The position numbers and the translations under genes were made by a program. This document shows positions 34,535 to 47,213 of a DNA stretch of 64,000 nt, piece by piece. Under the pieces are notes generated by a model. The model saw only the letters and a program-made list of their open reading frames with translations. It was not told where the DNA came from and searched no databases. Where the stretch lies: assembly GCA_035578905.1 (NCBI GenBank), contig JAQJVL010000574.1:204501-268500 (forward strand). Direction: 5' to 3'. How positions within the stretch are numbered: position 1 is the stretch's first letter; each line of letters begins with the position of its first letter. Source of the stretch: Stictocephala bisonia. Lineage: Eukaryota > Arthropoda > Insecta > Hemiptera > Membracidae.

Positions 34535-35579
34535 TTGAGTACAAACTGAAGTTACGATTCAGTTTTATGTTTCAGCTTTCTTATTTTTGAAGGCTGAGAT
34601 ATTTTTTTTTTTTATGTTTGCTTTAATTGTACAGTATGACATATTACAATTAATTATTAGAGTTAATCCGATATATTTCAGAATTTTACTAAACCAATTA
34701 TGTATCATAATTTCCCAAAAAGGTTAAAAATAGGATTTTATATGTAAAAAATAAGGTTTATGTTACGTATATATGCAGACCGTATTGTTTAGAATGCTCT
34801 AGTTAGTAAAAGCAAATTTTCTTTTTTTGATTTTCACACAGGTACAACATTTATAAAACAAAATCTATGCGGATAGATAGTGTTTTCTAAAGTGATGTTC
34901 ATAAATAATTTATAATTATATTGCTTATATTATGAATGTATCGAAATGTATATGATACACTCCTGTTGATTTATTCCAGTTGAAAATTCAGGACTCATCT
35001 TCATTCTAATGTTGAATCCTATACTTTCCACCCATACTGTTTATTTCAGTTACGAATCATTGAATCAATAAAAACTTTACCGAAATGTTATAAAAATATA
35101 CTGAAAACACTATTAATGGAGGTTTGAGTGTGTACCAATTGTACTGTTGCATCCTAGATAGAAAAAAAAACATCAGCACTCTCGTTGATGCAGGTTTCTG
35201 AGCCAAACACGTAAAACGTTTATCAGGGTCAATAGAACAGGACAATGCTCCTTAATACAACAATGTAGCTCTAAAAGGTTTCCACCATGAACTAAAAACC
35301 CCATTTTTTATACCCTCATGCTCCTTATCTCCATTTGGGTCTTTAATATGTTTAAAAAGGAAACTTTACAACAATTAGGTTACTTGTGCTTATAAAATAA
35401 TATATTTTTTTATTTCTCACTGCACATATCCACATGTATAATTTAATTTGGTTTACTTCCTTTTTATAAACAAAATTCTTTAAAAAAATCTGAAACATGA
35501 ACATCTTGAAATGTAGCTCATACAACAATCAAAACCACTATAGTTAAAATATCGGTACTTATGCACTTTATCATCACTT
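34535..35579. other. AT-rich sequence, no gene seen
   Basis: No supported gene after the Helitron. A minus-strand frame at 35057-35245 has no motif. Confidence 0.5.
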
Positions 35580-35895
35580 CTAAACATACGCTTTTTTTCA
35601 AAAGTGGTGAAATATAAGTTTTTATCTCTTGGGGAGGTTGAATTCAACCGCAGAAAACTCCTTCCCTACTGTAAAATTGAAGATATAGTTTTTATCAGAT
35701 AGTGAAAAACCAACTTTTATAAAATCTTTAATTTTCACTTTTTTTATTTTACATGTTATTTTTATGTTGAACACGAATAATTGGTTTTTCGTTTGAAAAG
35801 TACACTTTTTACCCACCTAACCAAACATATCTGAACTTATCCTGATTGTCTATTTATTAAACAAACAAAAAAAATCGTAATTTACGTTAAATTGA
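35580..35895 (+). repeat. dispersed repeat B, copy 1
   Basis: It aligns with 60940-61250 in the same orientation. Shared words include AAAGTGGTGAA, GGAGGTTGA followed by CGCAGAAA, TTTTTATG-TGAACA-GAAT, and CACTTTTTAC-TACCTAA. Lysine-rich frames occur in both copies on opposite strands and are not conserved, so it is non-coding. The family is unknown. Confidence 0.7.
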
Positions 35896-36431
35896 GATGA
35901 CTGGCCAGAGTTAAGGTGAATTCAGTTTTTGTAGTTAATTGTTTGTATTTATAATGGTCATGTAATGGCCGCTAATCACAATTCGGGCTTTATGTCTTGG
36001 TAAATAGTTATTATGTACCAACTTAATTTTTTTATTCGTATTCAGCGTAAAAAACACATAAAATAAAACAAACATCTGATTTTAATGTTATTTACATTAA
36101 CGGAAATAAGTCAAAAGTAGTAAAAGTCGTAACATCTTTTTTTTATGTTTCGTTAAAATTCGTGATTTGCACTCAGTAAAAAGTAGACTTATGTTTGGTG
36201 AAAATAAAGTTAATTCTTGCATTATAACCACGTTATCTTACAAAGATTTTAAGAAAACACTTCATCCAACATATGGTATAAGTAAAGAGAATATTCCTTA
36301 TTTTATAAAGTTCTTATTGAAAGTACTAGATACAATTCTATGTATAAGTTAATACTGAATCTAATACATTTGACATAGAATATCTCAACAAATAAACAAT
36401 TAAAAATGGTTAATTGTAGTAACCTTAGCAT

Positions 36432-36815
36432 TGGCACTGGTAGCGCAGTGCTGTAACCCAGCTACTTGGGGACAAAGTGTTTGGGAGATTGTAGGCGATA
36501 GGTTCCATGCTCGGTTCTCTTAATACTGACATGGCGTCCGCTCAGTGGTTGCTTTCGGCGTGGACACTACTAGAGAAGTCTGAGGTGTCCATATTGGGTG
36601 GTAATCATTGTGCGGATGTTGTGTGGGGGAGAAAACTGAGTATCAGGCTTGTCAATTAGCTGAAAATCAGACCGGCACTACGTGGTTCGGATTTCACGTA
36701 AAGCTGTTGGTCCCTTAGTTGCCCTGGCTGTTGAGCTATTAATAAATTGCCCTTTCTGAGGAACAGTTGAACTCAGTTAGTAACCAGACTACACTCATCC
36801 ACACTCATCCTACAT
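36432..36815 (+). mobile_element. SINE family 2, copy B
   Basis: The head has an A-box-like TGGTAGCGCAGTG and a B-box-like GGTTCCATGCTC about 50 bases on, suggesting a tRNA-derived pol III promoter. The body is shared with 19030-19470 and 63284-63735 (GGCGTCCGCTCA, AAAATCAGACCGGCACTACG, TTTCTGAGGAACAG). It ends in CACTCATCC-type repeats that grade into a CATTCATATG palindrome (about 36806-36852). It is the least eroded of the three copies at the head. Confidence 0.75.
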
Positions 36816-36859
36816 TCATTCATATGTATATGAATGAATCATTCATATGTGCCTTAAAA

Positions 36860-38514
36860 TACCAACAACATTGTGTCGGTGTCTCATATGTAAGAATGTA
36901 AGAATTAAAAATCACTGTATTAGCAGACGAAATAGTATTTCACATTATACGTTTATTATATGTTTAAAATGTTATCCACGCATATAATTATATACCCTTG
37001 CTTTTACAGAGTAATGTTGTAAATTAACACACAAACAGTATTAACAGAACACGCTAATTTCAAACTACAATCTAAATCAATAACATACCAGTTCTGTAAT
37101 GTCATTATTCACAAGTAACAAGCATATTTTAAGCAAGTATTACAAAACACAATAACACAGCTGTTTAATAGTGTTATATGTCCCCGTAAGGGCTGGGTTT
37201 AATATCCGCTTGTTGTTGCGTGTCACGTGACTTGTATTGCACGTTCAGTTGTGGAGTGATATCACCATATCATCCCTCGCCAGGTCTTGTGGTTATATAG
37301 GTCTACGATAATGTTATATAGTAACTAAACAAATGTTACTATATTCTTAGAACACAAATTCTGTGTATGAATAGAAAATGTAATGGAAAATCTCAACCAA
37401 AATGAACTACAATAAAATAAAACTAAATTTATTTTATTTTTATGCTTATTAAAAGGTCCTTTTAGAAGTATGTTAAAATAATTTATTCAAAATCTATCAC
37501 ATTTATTGTTTAATATTATTATAACATGATTATTAAATACAATTTAAAGTCACTGAATTCTGTATACTTTTGCGGGTATACTATAAATACAAATATAATA
37601 TTACACATAATCCTAATTTAATTAGTTTTAAAGAAATATTTCACAAATGTATAAAATTACTCTACAAAAAGACTTTGAATCAAAAAAGAAGACGAGAACA
37701 TTATAAATTGTTTGTTCTCCAAAATCCCAGGGAGAGCTTTGTTTTCATTGCAATCCACTTTAATAAAAACCGACGTAAAACCTGATGAAGTTATTAATGA
37801 TCTATGGCTTTTCATCAAATGAAAGGTATTTTTAATACCAAGGCTTGCAATAAAATTATCATATTTCACTAAATTATTTTCTTAATGCCTCTAAAAACAC
37901 AACTTTATTATTTCTTATATTTATGTAATATTTGTTGACAAGTAATTTAATAAAATATATACAACATGTATAGTGGTAATTAAATTTCAATCCTTGATTC
38001 GTTTTTAATTGAGAATTAGTTAAATCCAATAATAAAACGAAAAATGTAAAGTAATATATTATATTTATAACTTTTAGAACATTTTGAAATAATAATTTTA
38101 TAAATTAGCTTTTTTTCTAGTCTTAAATTAGGTTTTTTCTAAATAGTATAAAGCAATAATATCTACTGATGAATAGTTTTTGTACGGTTGAGAGTCTGTT
38201 GGGATTTTCTAATAACGGTATTCTTCTTTAGCTAAAACGAATAATTAGGACTCTTATGAACAACATAATTTATTCAAAGAATAAATATTAATGTTATAAA
38301 TATATCAGAAGATTTATCTGCTGATTACTTTTTTTCAAATATTACCGATCAAGGAATCTAAAGAAGTTTCAGTACATGTTAAGTGATAAAAAATAAAAAT
38401 AGTATATAGGTTAAAAAAACCTAAACATACTAAATACACCAATCAATTTAGAGTATTATTTTGGGCTCTAAAGGAAATATAAAGGCACTAGAAATTCAAA
38501 TATATATATAATAC
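36860..38514. other. AT-rich sequence, no gene seen
   Basis: No supported gene. Open frames at 37570-37869 on both strands are AT-rich and without motifs. Confidence 0.55.
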
Positions 38515-39638
38515 GATGAGGGAGACAAAGGTTGTTGGACATTTGCCATCATTACGTCAAAACTACCAATCACGACTGGGATAACACTAAAACACTTCAC
38601 AAGGAACCACATTTTTTTAAACGTAAATTCATCGAAGGTGCCTTTATGAAACTAAATAATGAACAAGTAATCAGTCAAAGTAGCATAGAACTTAGACCCA
38701 TGTGGGTTCCTTTACTTAAAAACACTCTAGATAAAAAGTTCAGTACACTCATGACATCATCTAACCAGAATCCTACACCACCTGCACCTACAACAATTAA
38801 ACACCCCATGAGTCTACGTCCCCGTCCCCGTACCTGAGTCACCGCATGCCTGGCGATCTCGGAGCGTACGTCCTTGACCACGTCAGTCTGTGGATGGTTC
38901 TTGTGAAGTAGTGTGTATGTTTGTCTTGTCCCCGTGTTTTATCACCTTGGAGGGAACTTCGTAGACTGCGTTTGGATTGTATCATCCTCACTTCGTGCCT
39001 GGGACGTCTAGACGCCATCGTCACTGCGGGTCGTAAGACTTCATCATTTTTGTAATATTTGTTTATTGTATTGTTTCATTCCTAATAATTGTTGTCTTTT
39101 CAGGTTAAAATGTAATTGTAATAGTTAATTTGATTGGATAGTAGTCTCAGTCCTTCCGAGTCACATGTACCATTTTTTGTGCATGTTTAATGTTATTTTA
39201 AATTAATAGTGTTTTTCAGGTACCATATATTTATTTTATTTGTGATTAGTTGATTTAATCTTATTTCAGTCTGATTCGAATATTAATTTAATTTTGTTTT
39301 GACATTTTTTCGTTGATATCGTGACCTGGGCAGCGCCTAATTGGTCATATTAATTTAACCCTGTTAACATTTTTATATTTAGTAGAAGTTCATTTTGTTG
39401 TACCCCATTCTATGATATAGGTTGAAATGTAGATAATTATTAAAGTTTATTAGTTTAATAACGTAGTTTTATAACATGTTTGTGCAGATGTAATTTAGTT
39501 ATTAGCACTAGAAAAAGGTTTGGGTTTTACCAAATCGAAACGTCATGATTGGTAATTCTCACGTAATGATGGCAAATGTCCAACTACCTTTGTCTCCCTC
39601 ATCTGATACTCCATCATTAACAAATTTCAAAAACAAAG
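38515..39638 (+). mobile_element. Penelope-like element, 5'-truncated, with inverted terminal repeat
   Basis: The left arm (38515 to about 38570) and right arm (about 39530-39638) share GAGGGAGACAAAGG, TGGACATTTGCCATCATTACG and an ACCAATCA-GAC segment in inverted orientation. The right arm carries GAAACGTCATG after a TTTGG/CCAAA hairpin. The interior from about 38930 is the same sequence as in 19835-20641. The right arm extends about 35 bp further (to the AAAAACAAA at 39638), and that extension appears inverted at the left end of the other copy, which fixes the element boundary. A coding remnant occupies 38542-38834. Confidence 0.75.
38542..38834 (+). pseudogene. C-terminal end of a Penelope-type polyprotein
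   Basis: The frame reads HDWDNTKTLHKEPHFFKRKF, then IEGAF and a WVPLL segment before a proline-rich tail and stop. This matches the C-terminal end of the GIY-YIG endonuclease region of Penelope-like elements, where an H-x-F/W-D-x-x-x-x-K-x-L pattern is followed by a K-R-x-x-x-E-A pattern. Reverse transcriptase and the GIY-YIG core are absent, so only about 90 residues survive and the piece cannot be active. The apparent ATG at 38532 lies inside the terminal repeat and is not the true start. Confidence 0.65.
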
Positions 39639-40529
39639 ATGTCCATAACACATTAGTATTTGAAGCGATGTTTGTTGTGAAGATTATTACACACTAAATC
39701 TTACTATTCAACCTGCAAAAAGCTTAATAAAAAATAGGATTTTAAAACTCTTGTAAATGCTACTTAACTCAATTCATTGATCAGTTGTAGGAAGTCTAAA
39801 GTATATAAATGTTAGTGTTGTTATTATTTATATTTTTAGTTTGATTCAAAATGTAATAGTTTATTTTAATAGGATCGGTTAAGCAGGAGTTACCCTCTAG
39901 TTTCCCTGCCTAACTGCAGATTTCAGGCTCTTTCAGACGGTGTTCAGCACCACGTTGGCAGAGATACTCCATGCTTATTAATTTGATATTTTTAATTTTA
40001 TAACTTAAAATTATTATTTTAGATTATAACTAAGCAAGGATAATATTTTTAAGATTTCATATTAGCAGATTAGTGACTAATATTGTTGGACTCAAAGTTA
40101 CACATCTCGAAAATACCAATAACTAACGTCCATTTGAAATATTACAAACTAAAAATTTAACAATCATCCAAATGTTAACCATTTCAAAAGAACGACATAC
40201 ATTTTCAAAATACAAACACGGATGTTACTAATGATAAAATTTTATATATAATTAAAGTCGTGGTTTAAAGTATAAATTATGTTTAACTTTTTTTAGATTA
40301 ATTATTAATTTTCTTTACATTGTATGCTATATAAATTTTTAGGAATATATTTCAATCAGAGGTACCACTTGTAAAAAGTACAGCATGAATAAAGAGTGCC
40401 TTCAAAATGTCGTGATACCACTTGAACTCTCAACTAAATTGTAGAATGAACCAGAGGACATCTCTCCTCCGTCGTGAGTACCATAGCTTCACACGTCTTA
40501 ATTTGCCAGTTCAAGGCATCTAGCTGATA
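39639..40529. other. AT-rich sequence, no gene seen
   Basis: No supported gene or recognised repeat. Confidence 0.5.
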
Positions 40530-40796
40530 CAGACATTTGGATATGAATGCCTGTACTGTCGGCTAGTCAGGATGAGTCCTCTGAACTTCATGCCTCTGTG
40601 ATATTGAAGGCGCTGATTTCCATTGAAACAGCTCAGGTCATGTAATTTAAATATCATAATTAGTAATTACGACAGGTAAACTATATTACTTGTGCTGTTT
40701 TAATAGAAATCAGGGCCTTCAATATCACAGAGACATGAAGGTCAGAGGACTTCTCATGACTCGCCGACTGTAAATGCATGTTGAATTCAGACTGAA
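40530..40796. mobile_element. foldback (hairpin) element, unknown family
   Basis: Arms of about 118 bp (40530-40649 and 40678-40796) are inverted copies sharing GTCCTCTGA, CTCTGTGATATTGAAGG and CTGATTTC, at roughly 80 percent identity by eye, with a spacer of about 28 bp. There is no transposase and no clear target duplication. Confidence 0.7.
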
Positions 40797-40799
40797 ACG

Positions 40800-43647
40800 T
40801 GCAAAAGCGGCATTTGTCAAGAAAAAGAGGTCCGGGATCAAAACATCTTCCATTAGAGGATAATTTTAGAATGACATGTACATTTTTATGAAAAGTAAAT
40901 GAAAAATATTTGATGAGTAATTTTATCAGTTGTCGGAAAACACTCAATTAGAGAAAATCCTTCAACTTCGCCAAGGAGGAAAAATAAGACACCTTCATAA
41001 ATAGGAGTTCACTAGAATTTTCTGTAGGTATATTGCTTTGATATCTATATCAATACCACTATTTTATTAAATACTGATTTTGGGGAGGGAGCATTGTTTT
41101 CATATATGTTACATTTATTTACTCTATTTGTAACGTTCATTTTAGATTTTTTAAATCAAGGTATATTCCTGAACTGTATAAATCTAAATTATTAACAACC
41201 AAATAAAAGTTATAAATAAAAGCAAAATAATATTTTATTTATAGCCCTAAAGCCAGTTGCTTTTCTAATGAGAGAATGAAATATAACAAGCAGAGGGCTT
41301 GTGGTTGTCACTGCAGGGAACAATGCATTGGTGGTCTGAACCTGATTGTATTTTCTAACCATGTGAAAAACACGAAGCTTGAAAATAAATTCAATTTGTG
41401 ACTCTAAAAACGTCAGATAATATTTTTCCCATATCCCTATTTTTATTTTAACATTTTTTACTTAAAAAATGATGTATAACTCCTATGGTAATACATCATA
41501 TTTACTTAAAAACGATTTTTTTTACATTCATACATAAATTAATTACAGTACTTTTGTGTAATGAGATTATTACAATATGTTCTAATTATTAATTTAAAAT
41601 GTATATTTGTAAAGTGATATATAAGAGCTTGAGGATATAAGATGTATGAGATTTTCAATTATAGATAATTAATAATTAATGGTAACTGAAAGCAGTGCCA
41701 CACAAAAACATTTTTCAATATTGACAATTGTTCATAATGTACTGTTGTGCTTTTTACACAGACCCTGATTAATTGGAAACAATGTATTAGGTATATTACA
41801 TAACTCTCTTTCGTTTCGTGTTTGTAAAATTGTTATGACACAATGTTAGTTAATTAGTGAAAATGTAATTTGGATGGTCATATATAAATTTTACATCGTT
41901 ATTTGTAAATCCGAAAACTGTCCAGACATAAATTGAAAATAATTATTATTGTATAGTAATACATTGGAAATAGGTCCTGCCTCGCCAGCTACTACAGTTA
42001 AGTTACTTGGCCTTCGGACTCGGTAATTCTGGATGGTAGTGAGGTTACTCGCTGCTCTCGTGACATGTAGACCAAAGCATTGTCTACGTGATTACAAAAA
42101 GATTCATAAAAAATATAACTTATTTGTTTAGTGGTTAAATAAGTTTAAATTTGATGTAACTGATTCCATGTCAGTGTTATTGTAATACATATGCGAGAAC
42201 ATATTTAAATGTTTAGGAAAATAATTAACTGTAATTGCTTTTATAGCCCTCGCTTTCACTCTGTGAAAAATATTAGTTTTCCGGCAATTTGTCTATTTTA
42301 CCGATGTAGATAAATGTTATAAATATTATAATTTATAAAATAACTATTACTCTGATACATTATCAACTCAAATTTAATAAACTATATGTCTTTGAAATTA
42401 CCTTCAATAAATAGAAAGTATTTTTCCTATATGTCCAGATGTTGATTACATTTTGAAATCAGAGAACATCCATTTTTGTGATGAGTAAATTTTAATAACG
42501 GAAAACTTCTGAAAGTTTATTAAAACTAGATACCTGCCATTGTAGGCGTAAGTTAACGAACGAGATGAAAAATAAGCACCCTTCAACTTCATCCCAGCAA
42601 GAGTTAAAATCACCCTTCGATGGCGAGCCCTTTGTTTACGGGGATCCAACCCTGAATCTATTCATTTTATGATACTTTATCTTACGATGCTTTGGCTATC
42701 ACTAATAATTAATTAACGGTTTGAATTGGTTAGAATTCCTGTTTCATTGAATACTATTCAATGAATTATATAATGTATTAAAATATAGGTTTTCTATACC
42801 TCTAAAAAACATAACCCTCAATGACTTATTCATGATCATTAATGACTGCTCTCAATATTATGCTGTAAAACAAAATACAATATTTGAGTTGTTTAAACAA
42901 AAAAAAAAAAAACATTATTTAGATGCGCAGTACCACTTTGAAAGCAAGCGAAGCAGTGATGGGAAACACTAAGTAATGTATAAACAATTAATTTAAACCG
43001 AATGCCCTTTTAAGTCTGTTTTGTATTTATTTGTACTTCATATATTTCAATATCATAAAAATCCTCAGCTAGATAAATACTATTATATAAAGAGTTGTAT
43101 TATATGAATCGTCTAGTAAAATATGACTTCAGTAAAATGTTCAATAATTGTTTTCAGTATTCTCAGTTAAAACTGGCTAATTGTCAAACTCCAGATGTGA
43201 TCTACCCTCGCACATAATCAACAAAAATATTCACGTTTTCATTTTGTGTTGTAAACTTAAAATGGTATTTTAAATGTTTAGACATTATATTTCATCCACC
43301 TTAATTGTGACCTATAGAAAGAACTGGTGCGAGAGATATGCACTGAGAGGTGGAAGTGAGAGAGGAAATTACTATTACTGTCATGGAAACTAGGGAAGTT
43401 AGATTGCCGTGAGCTGGCTGCGCAGTAGCAGGCCCCGCCCATTACGAAGTTTGTAGGAATGGCCATTGGTTGGTTTTATTATCACTAGCGAAACAAGCTT
43501 ACTATAGATTTAAAGCAATATTTCGTATTCACAAAAGTTACAATAACACGTGAACGGATAATATAAACAATGAATAACAACAATAAGCAACTTTACAACA
43601 AAACACTGATTGGAGTTTGACGTCGGAAGTGTGTTAGGCCCATAATA
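40800..43647. other. AT-rich sequence, no gene seen
   Basis: No supported gene. A short frame at 42446-42649 (minus) and one at 43278-43466 (minus) have no recognisable motif. The latter overlaps the promoter-like patch listed next. Confidence 0.5.
43395..43475. promoter_or_regulatory. GC-rich patch with GC box and inverted CCAAT box
   Basis: An unusually GC-rich patch contains CCCCGCCC (a GC-box-like motif, about 43433-43440) and CCATTGG (about 43461-43467). This combination is promoter-like. However, no transcript or convincing frame follows it, and a transposon fragment would look the same. Confidence 0.25.
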
Positions 43648-44900
43648 TGAATAAATGAATAAGTGATTTATTCCACCAAACAATATCTACAAATACTACA
43701 AGGTTACACAGTACTTGGGAATTACCCGACCACTGATTCAAGTAGTGTGGCCGGTGATAACGAAAATACAAAACATTTTATCAGCTAGAGTCCAGAGTTC
43801 AAAATTATAATACACCTGAGCCGGCTCTCTGTGACGTCTGTCAGACACAGCTGACTAATTTCCAATGCATAATACATATACAAATAAATCAATTCATTAA
43901 AACATTTACTAAGGATACATTTTAGAAATACTACATAATTGAGAAAAGGAAAAATATTTTCTCATTTACTAACTGTACATATAGACCAGGGAGACTAAAA
44001 TTTTAAAAAATCAATTTCTGTTGAGTAAACAACCATATTTTTAATCTACTACAAAAATTCCTAATATTGCTTAGACTTTTTATTTCCAAAGGCAACTTAT
44101 TAAACATATGTGGTCCAAGATAGCAAAAAGAGTGTTTAAAAATTGATTTTTTAACTTTAGGTATTCTGAAAATTCTACGGTAAATATTTCTTGTAGCGTA
44201 TATCAAATCAATTGTTCCATGGTTACCACATCTTGAATAAAACAGCCTTAAAACTTTGAACACAAAAAGATGCTGCAGAGGCAAAATTCTTAACTCATAA
44301 AATATAGGAAAGGAGCTATCCCTTCTCTTTTTTATTGAAATTATTCTTAAAAAGTAGTTTTGAGTAACTCTTATCTTTTCAATTAGGTATTTAAATGTTC
44401 CGCCCCAGCATACTAATCCATATTGTAATTTGGAGTCTATTAATGCAAAATATAAACTTCTTAATAAATCTTTGGAACAAAAATTTCGTAAAAAATAAAA
44501 TTTCCTAATTGAAGATTTAAATTTAGTTTGTAGAGTTGTTATGTGTTTACCCCAAGTAAGTTTACTGTCCAAAATTACCCCAAGATATTTGAAGTGTGAG
44601 ACTTTACTGATCGTTTCACAGTTGCAGTTAATTTCATTACAATTTAAAATTAGATATTTCATTTCTTTTTCAAAATTAAAGTCTTTGAAATCAAAATTGA
44701 CATATTGAGTTTTTTTTACATTTAATTGCATTTTATTTAAATGACACCACCTTCTTAGAGTTTGCAAATCCTCTTGTATGTAATTGGAAAAAGTCATTAT
44801 ATTTTTGTGAGAGTAAAAAAATGCTACGTCATCAGCAAACGCATTTGGCATGCCATTTAGGCTCATTTCTAAGAGATCGTTTATGAATATACGACGGTGG
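43648..44900 (-). mobile_element. 5'-truncated non-LTR retrotransposon, (ATTC)n-type tail
   Basis: On the minus strand a reverse transcriptase C-terminal frame is followed by a 3' region of about 330 bp, then AATAAA and a TTATTCATTTATTCAT tail (plus 43648-43670). The 5' side is cut within the reverse transcriptase just upstream of the INDL-FADD region. It is a typical dead-on-arrival insertion, but with an intact reading frame, so relatively young. Confidence 0.8.
44003..44866 (-). CDS. partial reverse transcriptase of a non-LTR element
   Basis: An intact frame of 287 codons. The catalytic FADD motif is at residues 10-13, the NVKKTQ motif at 49-54, KYLGVILDSKLTW at 93-105, and a QYGLVCWGG segment at 148-156, as in the palm, thumb and C-terminal parts of jockey/CR1-type reverse transcriptases. 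The frame is open upstream of the first ATG and still reads IFINDLLE, so the ATG is internal and the protein is N-terminally truncated: endonuclease, fingers and the first palm motifs are missing. No promoter is present and it is not expected to be functional. It ends in LFTQQKLIF at the normal terminus of the protein. Confidence 0.85.
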   Translation of the reverse strand: MSLNGMPNAFADDVAFFYSHKNIMTFSNYIQEDLQTLRRWCHLNKMQLNVKKTQYVNFDFKDFNFEKEMKYLILNCNEINCNCETISKVSHFKYLGVILDSKLTWGKHITTLQTKFKSSIRKFYFLRNFCSKDLLRSLYFALIDSKLQYGLVCWGGTFKYLIEKIRVTQNYFLRIISIKKRRDSSFPIFYELRILPLQHLFVFKVLRLFYSRCGNHGTIDLIYATRNIYRRIFRIPKVKKSIFKHSFCYLGPHMFNKLPLEIKSLSNIRNFCSRLKIWLFTQQKLIF

Positions 44901-44944
44901 AGCGGTGGAACGTTTCCCCTCTCTCTGCTTAACCCCTTTATGCA

Positions 44945-47213
44945 CTAAATATTACACGCAAGTTACGATCTCTCAGGGGTAATTAATTGAAGTGGATGTT
45001 ACACAGTGTATAACTTGTATAAACAGTATGACCTGCAATATGTGAATTGTAAATGAGGACTGAACGCAGTGTTTGAACCAGACTTCATCTATTGACACAT
45101 GAACGCTAATAATTCATGGAACCTTCTCGCCCGCAGCTGTTAGTACGCAACATACAAGGTCATGAATGGCAAACTACTTGCATCAGGGATTGCTCATGCA
45201 TAATTGTTGTTTGTACATTATTGCCTTACAAATTCAAGTTATTTTAGTCGTGTAGAACTAACATTTAAATATACAAAATTCTGATAAATTATGGATTAAT
45301 TTTCTCCAAACAATACATTTTAGTAGAACTTAGTTACAAAAACGTTACTGCACATTATTAATACATACATTTATATAATTTTTTTTTTTACAATGCTATA
45401 CTGATTAACGTATTAAATTACAATCATAATTTCAATCCAAAAATATACTTAAAAAATACATACTTTTATAACATATGTTCTCCAAATTTAAGCTTGAACC
45501 GTATAAAACCAAATGAAGTATTGAACTCTCAATAGTAATTTATTTTAAATGCTTACATTTTATGTTTATGAATGAAAACGTTTTATCTTATTAATTAGAG
45601 TAAACTTGCCAAACTCTTTGTCATATATAATCAAGTAAATTAAAATTTTACAGTTTTGTCTATTGTATTAAATTGTATTGTATTAAATAAAATCTTGTAT
45701 TGTAATTCATGCTTTAACTAACTGTGATGTTACAAATATTGCTTAAGTCTATGATATAAATTATTTTCGTATTTTTTTTATCAATACAATTTTCAACATC
45801 TTAGTAGAGTTGGGTGAATTGTTTATTATTCGTGTTTTTCAGTTGTATTACTCTGCATATTTGTATTTTAGAATTATACTCCCATTGATCTCAATTTCAA
45901 GGGATAAAATAAAATATCTGACATTGCAGATAGTTTAAAATTGCTAAATATGTGTTGAGATCAAGTTAGTGTAGTACAATTACCCGTTTTCACTTATCAT
46001 CAGAAAATTTTTTAAAAAATACATGTTTTTTCAAGATTTTCTTCCCTTTCAAGATTTATATGTAACAAAATATGTTTAAAATATAGTATTATTAATATTA
46101 AATACTTAAATGTTAGTCTGAGTAAAAAAGTTCATAGAATTCTTCCACTAAAAGTAATTTTAATTTCAGCACAACACTTTGACTTAGAGATTTGTCGGAA
46201 AATTATAATGTTTACATAATTTGAAAGAACTTAAAAGTTACTAAACAATCCACTTTTAAAAACTTTGATTGTTTCTTTGTACTTCCAAGAAAATCATAAA
46301 CTAATAAATTAAAACTCGCTATTCTTATTCCATAACAAATAATTTTTTTTTTTAGTTAAACATTTTATTCTGTTGTTAATATTATTCTCTTTCAAACCAT
46401 ATAAAAATGTAAATTTTCCTACAAAAAGTTAGTTCACATTCCTGTTCCATATTAAACAGTTTTTCATGAGAATAAATCCGAAATGGAGATTTCCTCTCCG
46501 TACTTGTAAATTAAAAATATTACCATTGCTCAGTGGTATTACTGACTAACAGTCCTGTAAGTTTTATTGTAGAAAATTTTTGATTTCATTGATCCTGTGA
46601 CCAAATTGATAGCAAACATTATTAGCAAAAAAAAATATTTATAACTTAAAGAAATTAAGGTCTATTTACGTTTGACTTTTTCCTGGGGCGTAAGGCCTCG
46701 TAATATAGAGAAAAGGTACTCCAAATGAATTAACAATATCAAGCAGAATGTCCCTTTATTTTGACATGCATTCTTAACTTACCATTTAAAAAAATCTCAA
46801 AATGTTATATAAATTTTTTTTACATGACCTTTACACAATCCATTTAAAATAACAAATTCTCATTTAATTTAATAAGCTAATTACAAATTTGGCATGAGTT
46901 TATTAATTCAGGATATTTCCTAAAATAAGTTACATACTTAAATTCTAACTATATAATTTTTGAGATTCAATCTCGAGAATACTACCATTTACAAGTTAAT
47001 TAATATTAGAACAATTTATGAGAAAATATTTTATCGGATGATCCATTCCTTGGGCAGACAACGAAATTGGAAATAATTTTAAAAAATTAATTACCTTATA
47101 TTATAATGTCATCAATCAAAAATGACCAAACTTAGAAAACTTTATAGCATTATCAAATCATAAAATCGTTGCCAATATCTTAAAATATGGAATGAACAAA
47201 TACAAGGTCCTAC
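44945..47213. other. AT-rich sequence, no gene seen
   Basis: No supported gene or recognised element. Confidence 0.55.

Noticed and set aside
38839..39024. Minus-strand basic protein
   Set aside because: It is the antisense of the Penelope-like 3' region, also found without this frame in the 19.8-kb copy.
43278..43466. 62-codon minus-strand frame under a GC box and CCAAT box
   Set aside because: There is no motif, and the boxes lie within the frame rather than upstream of it. Kept only as a weak promoter-like patch.
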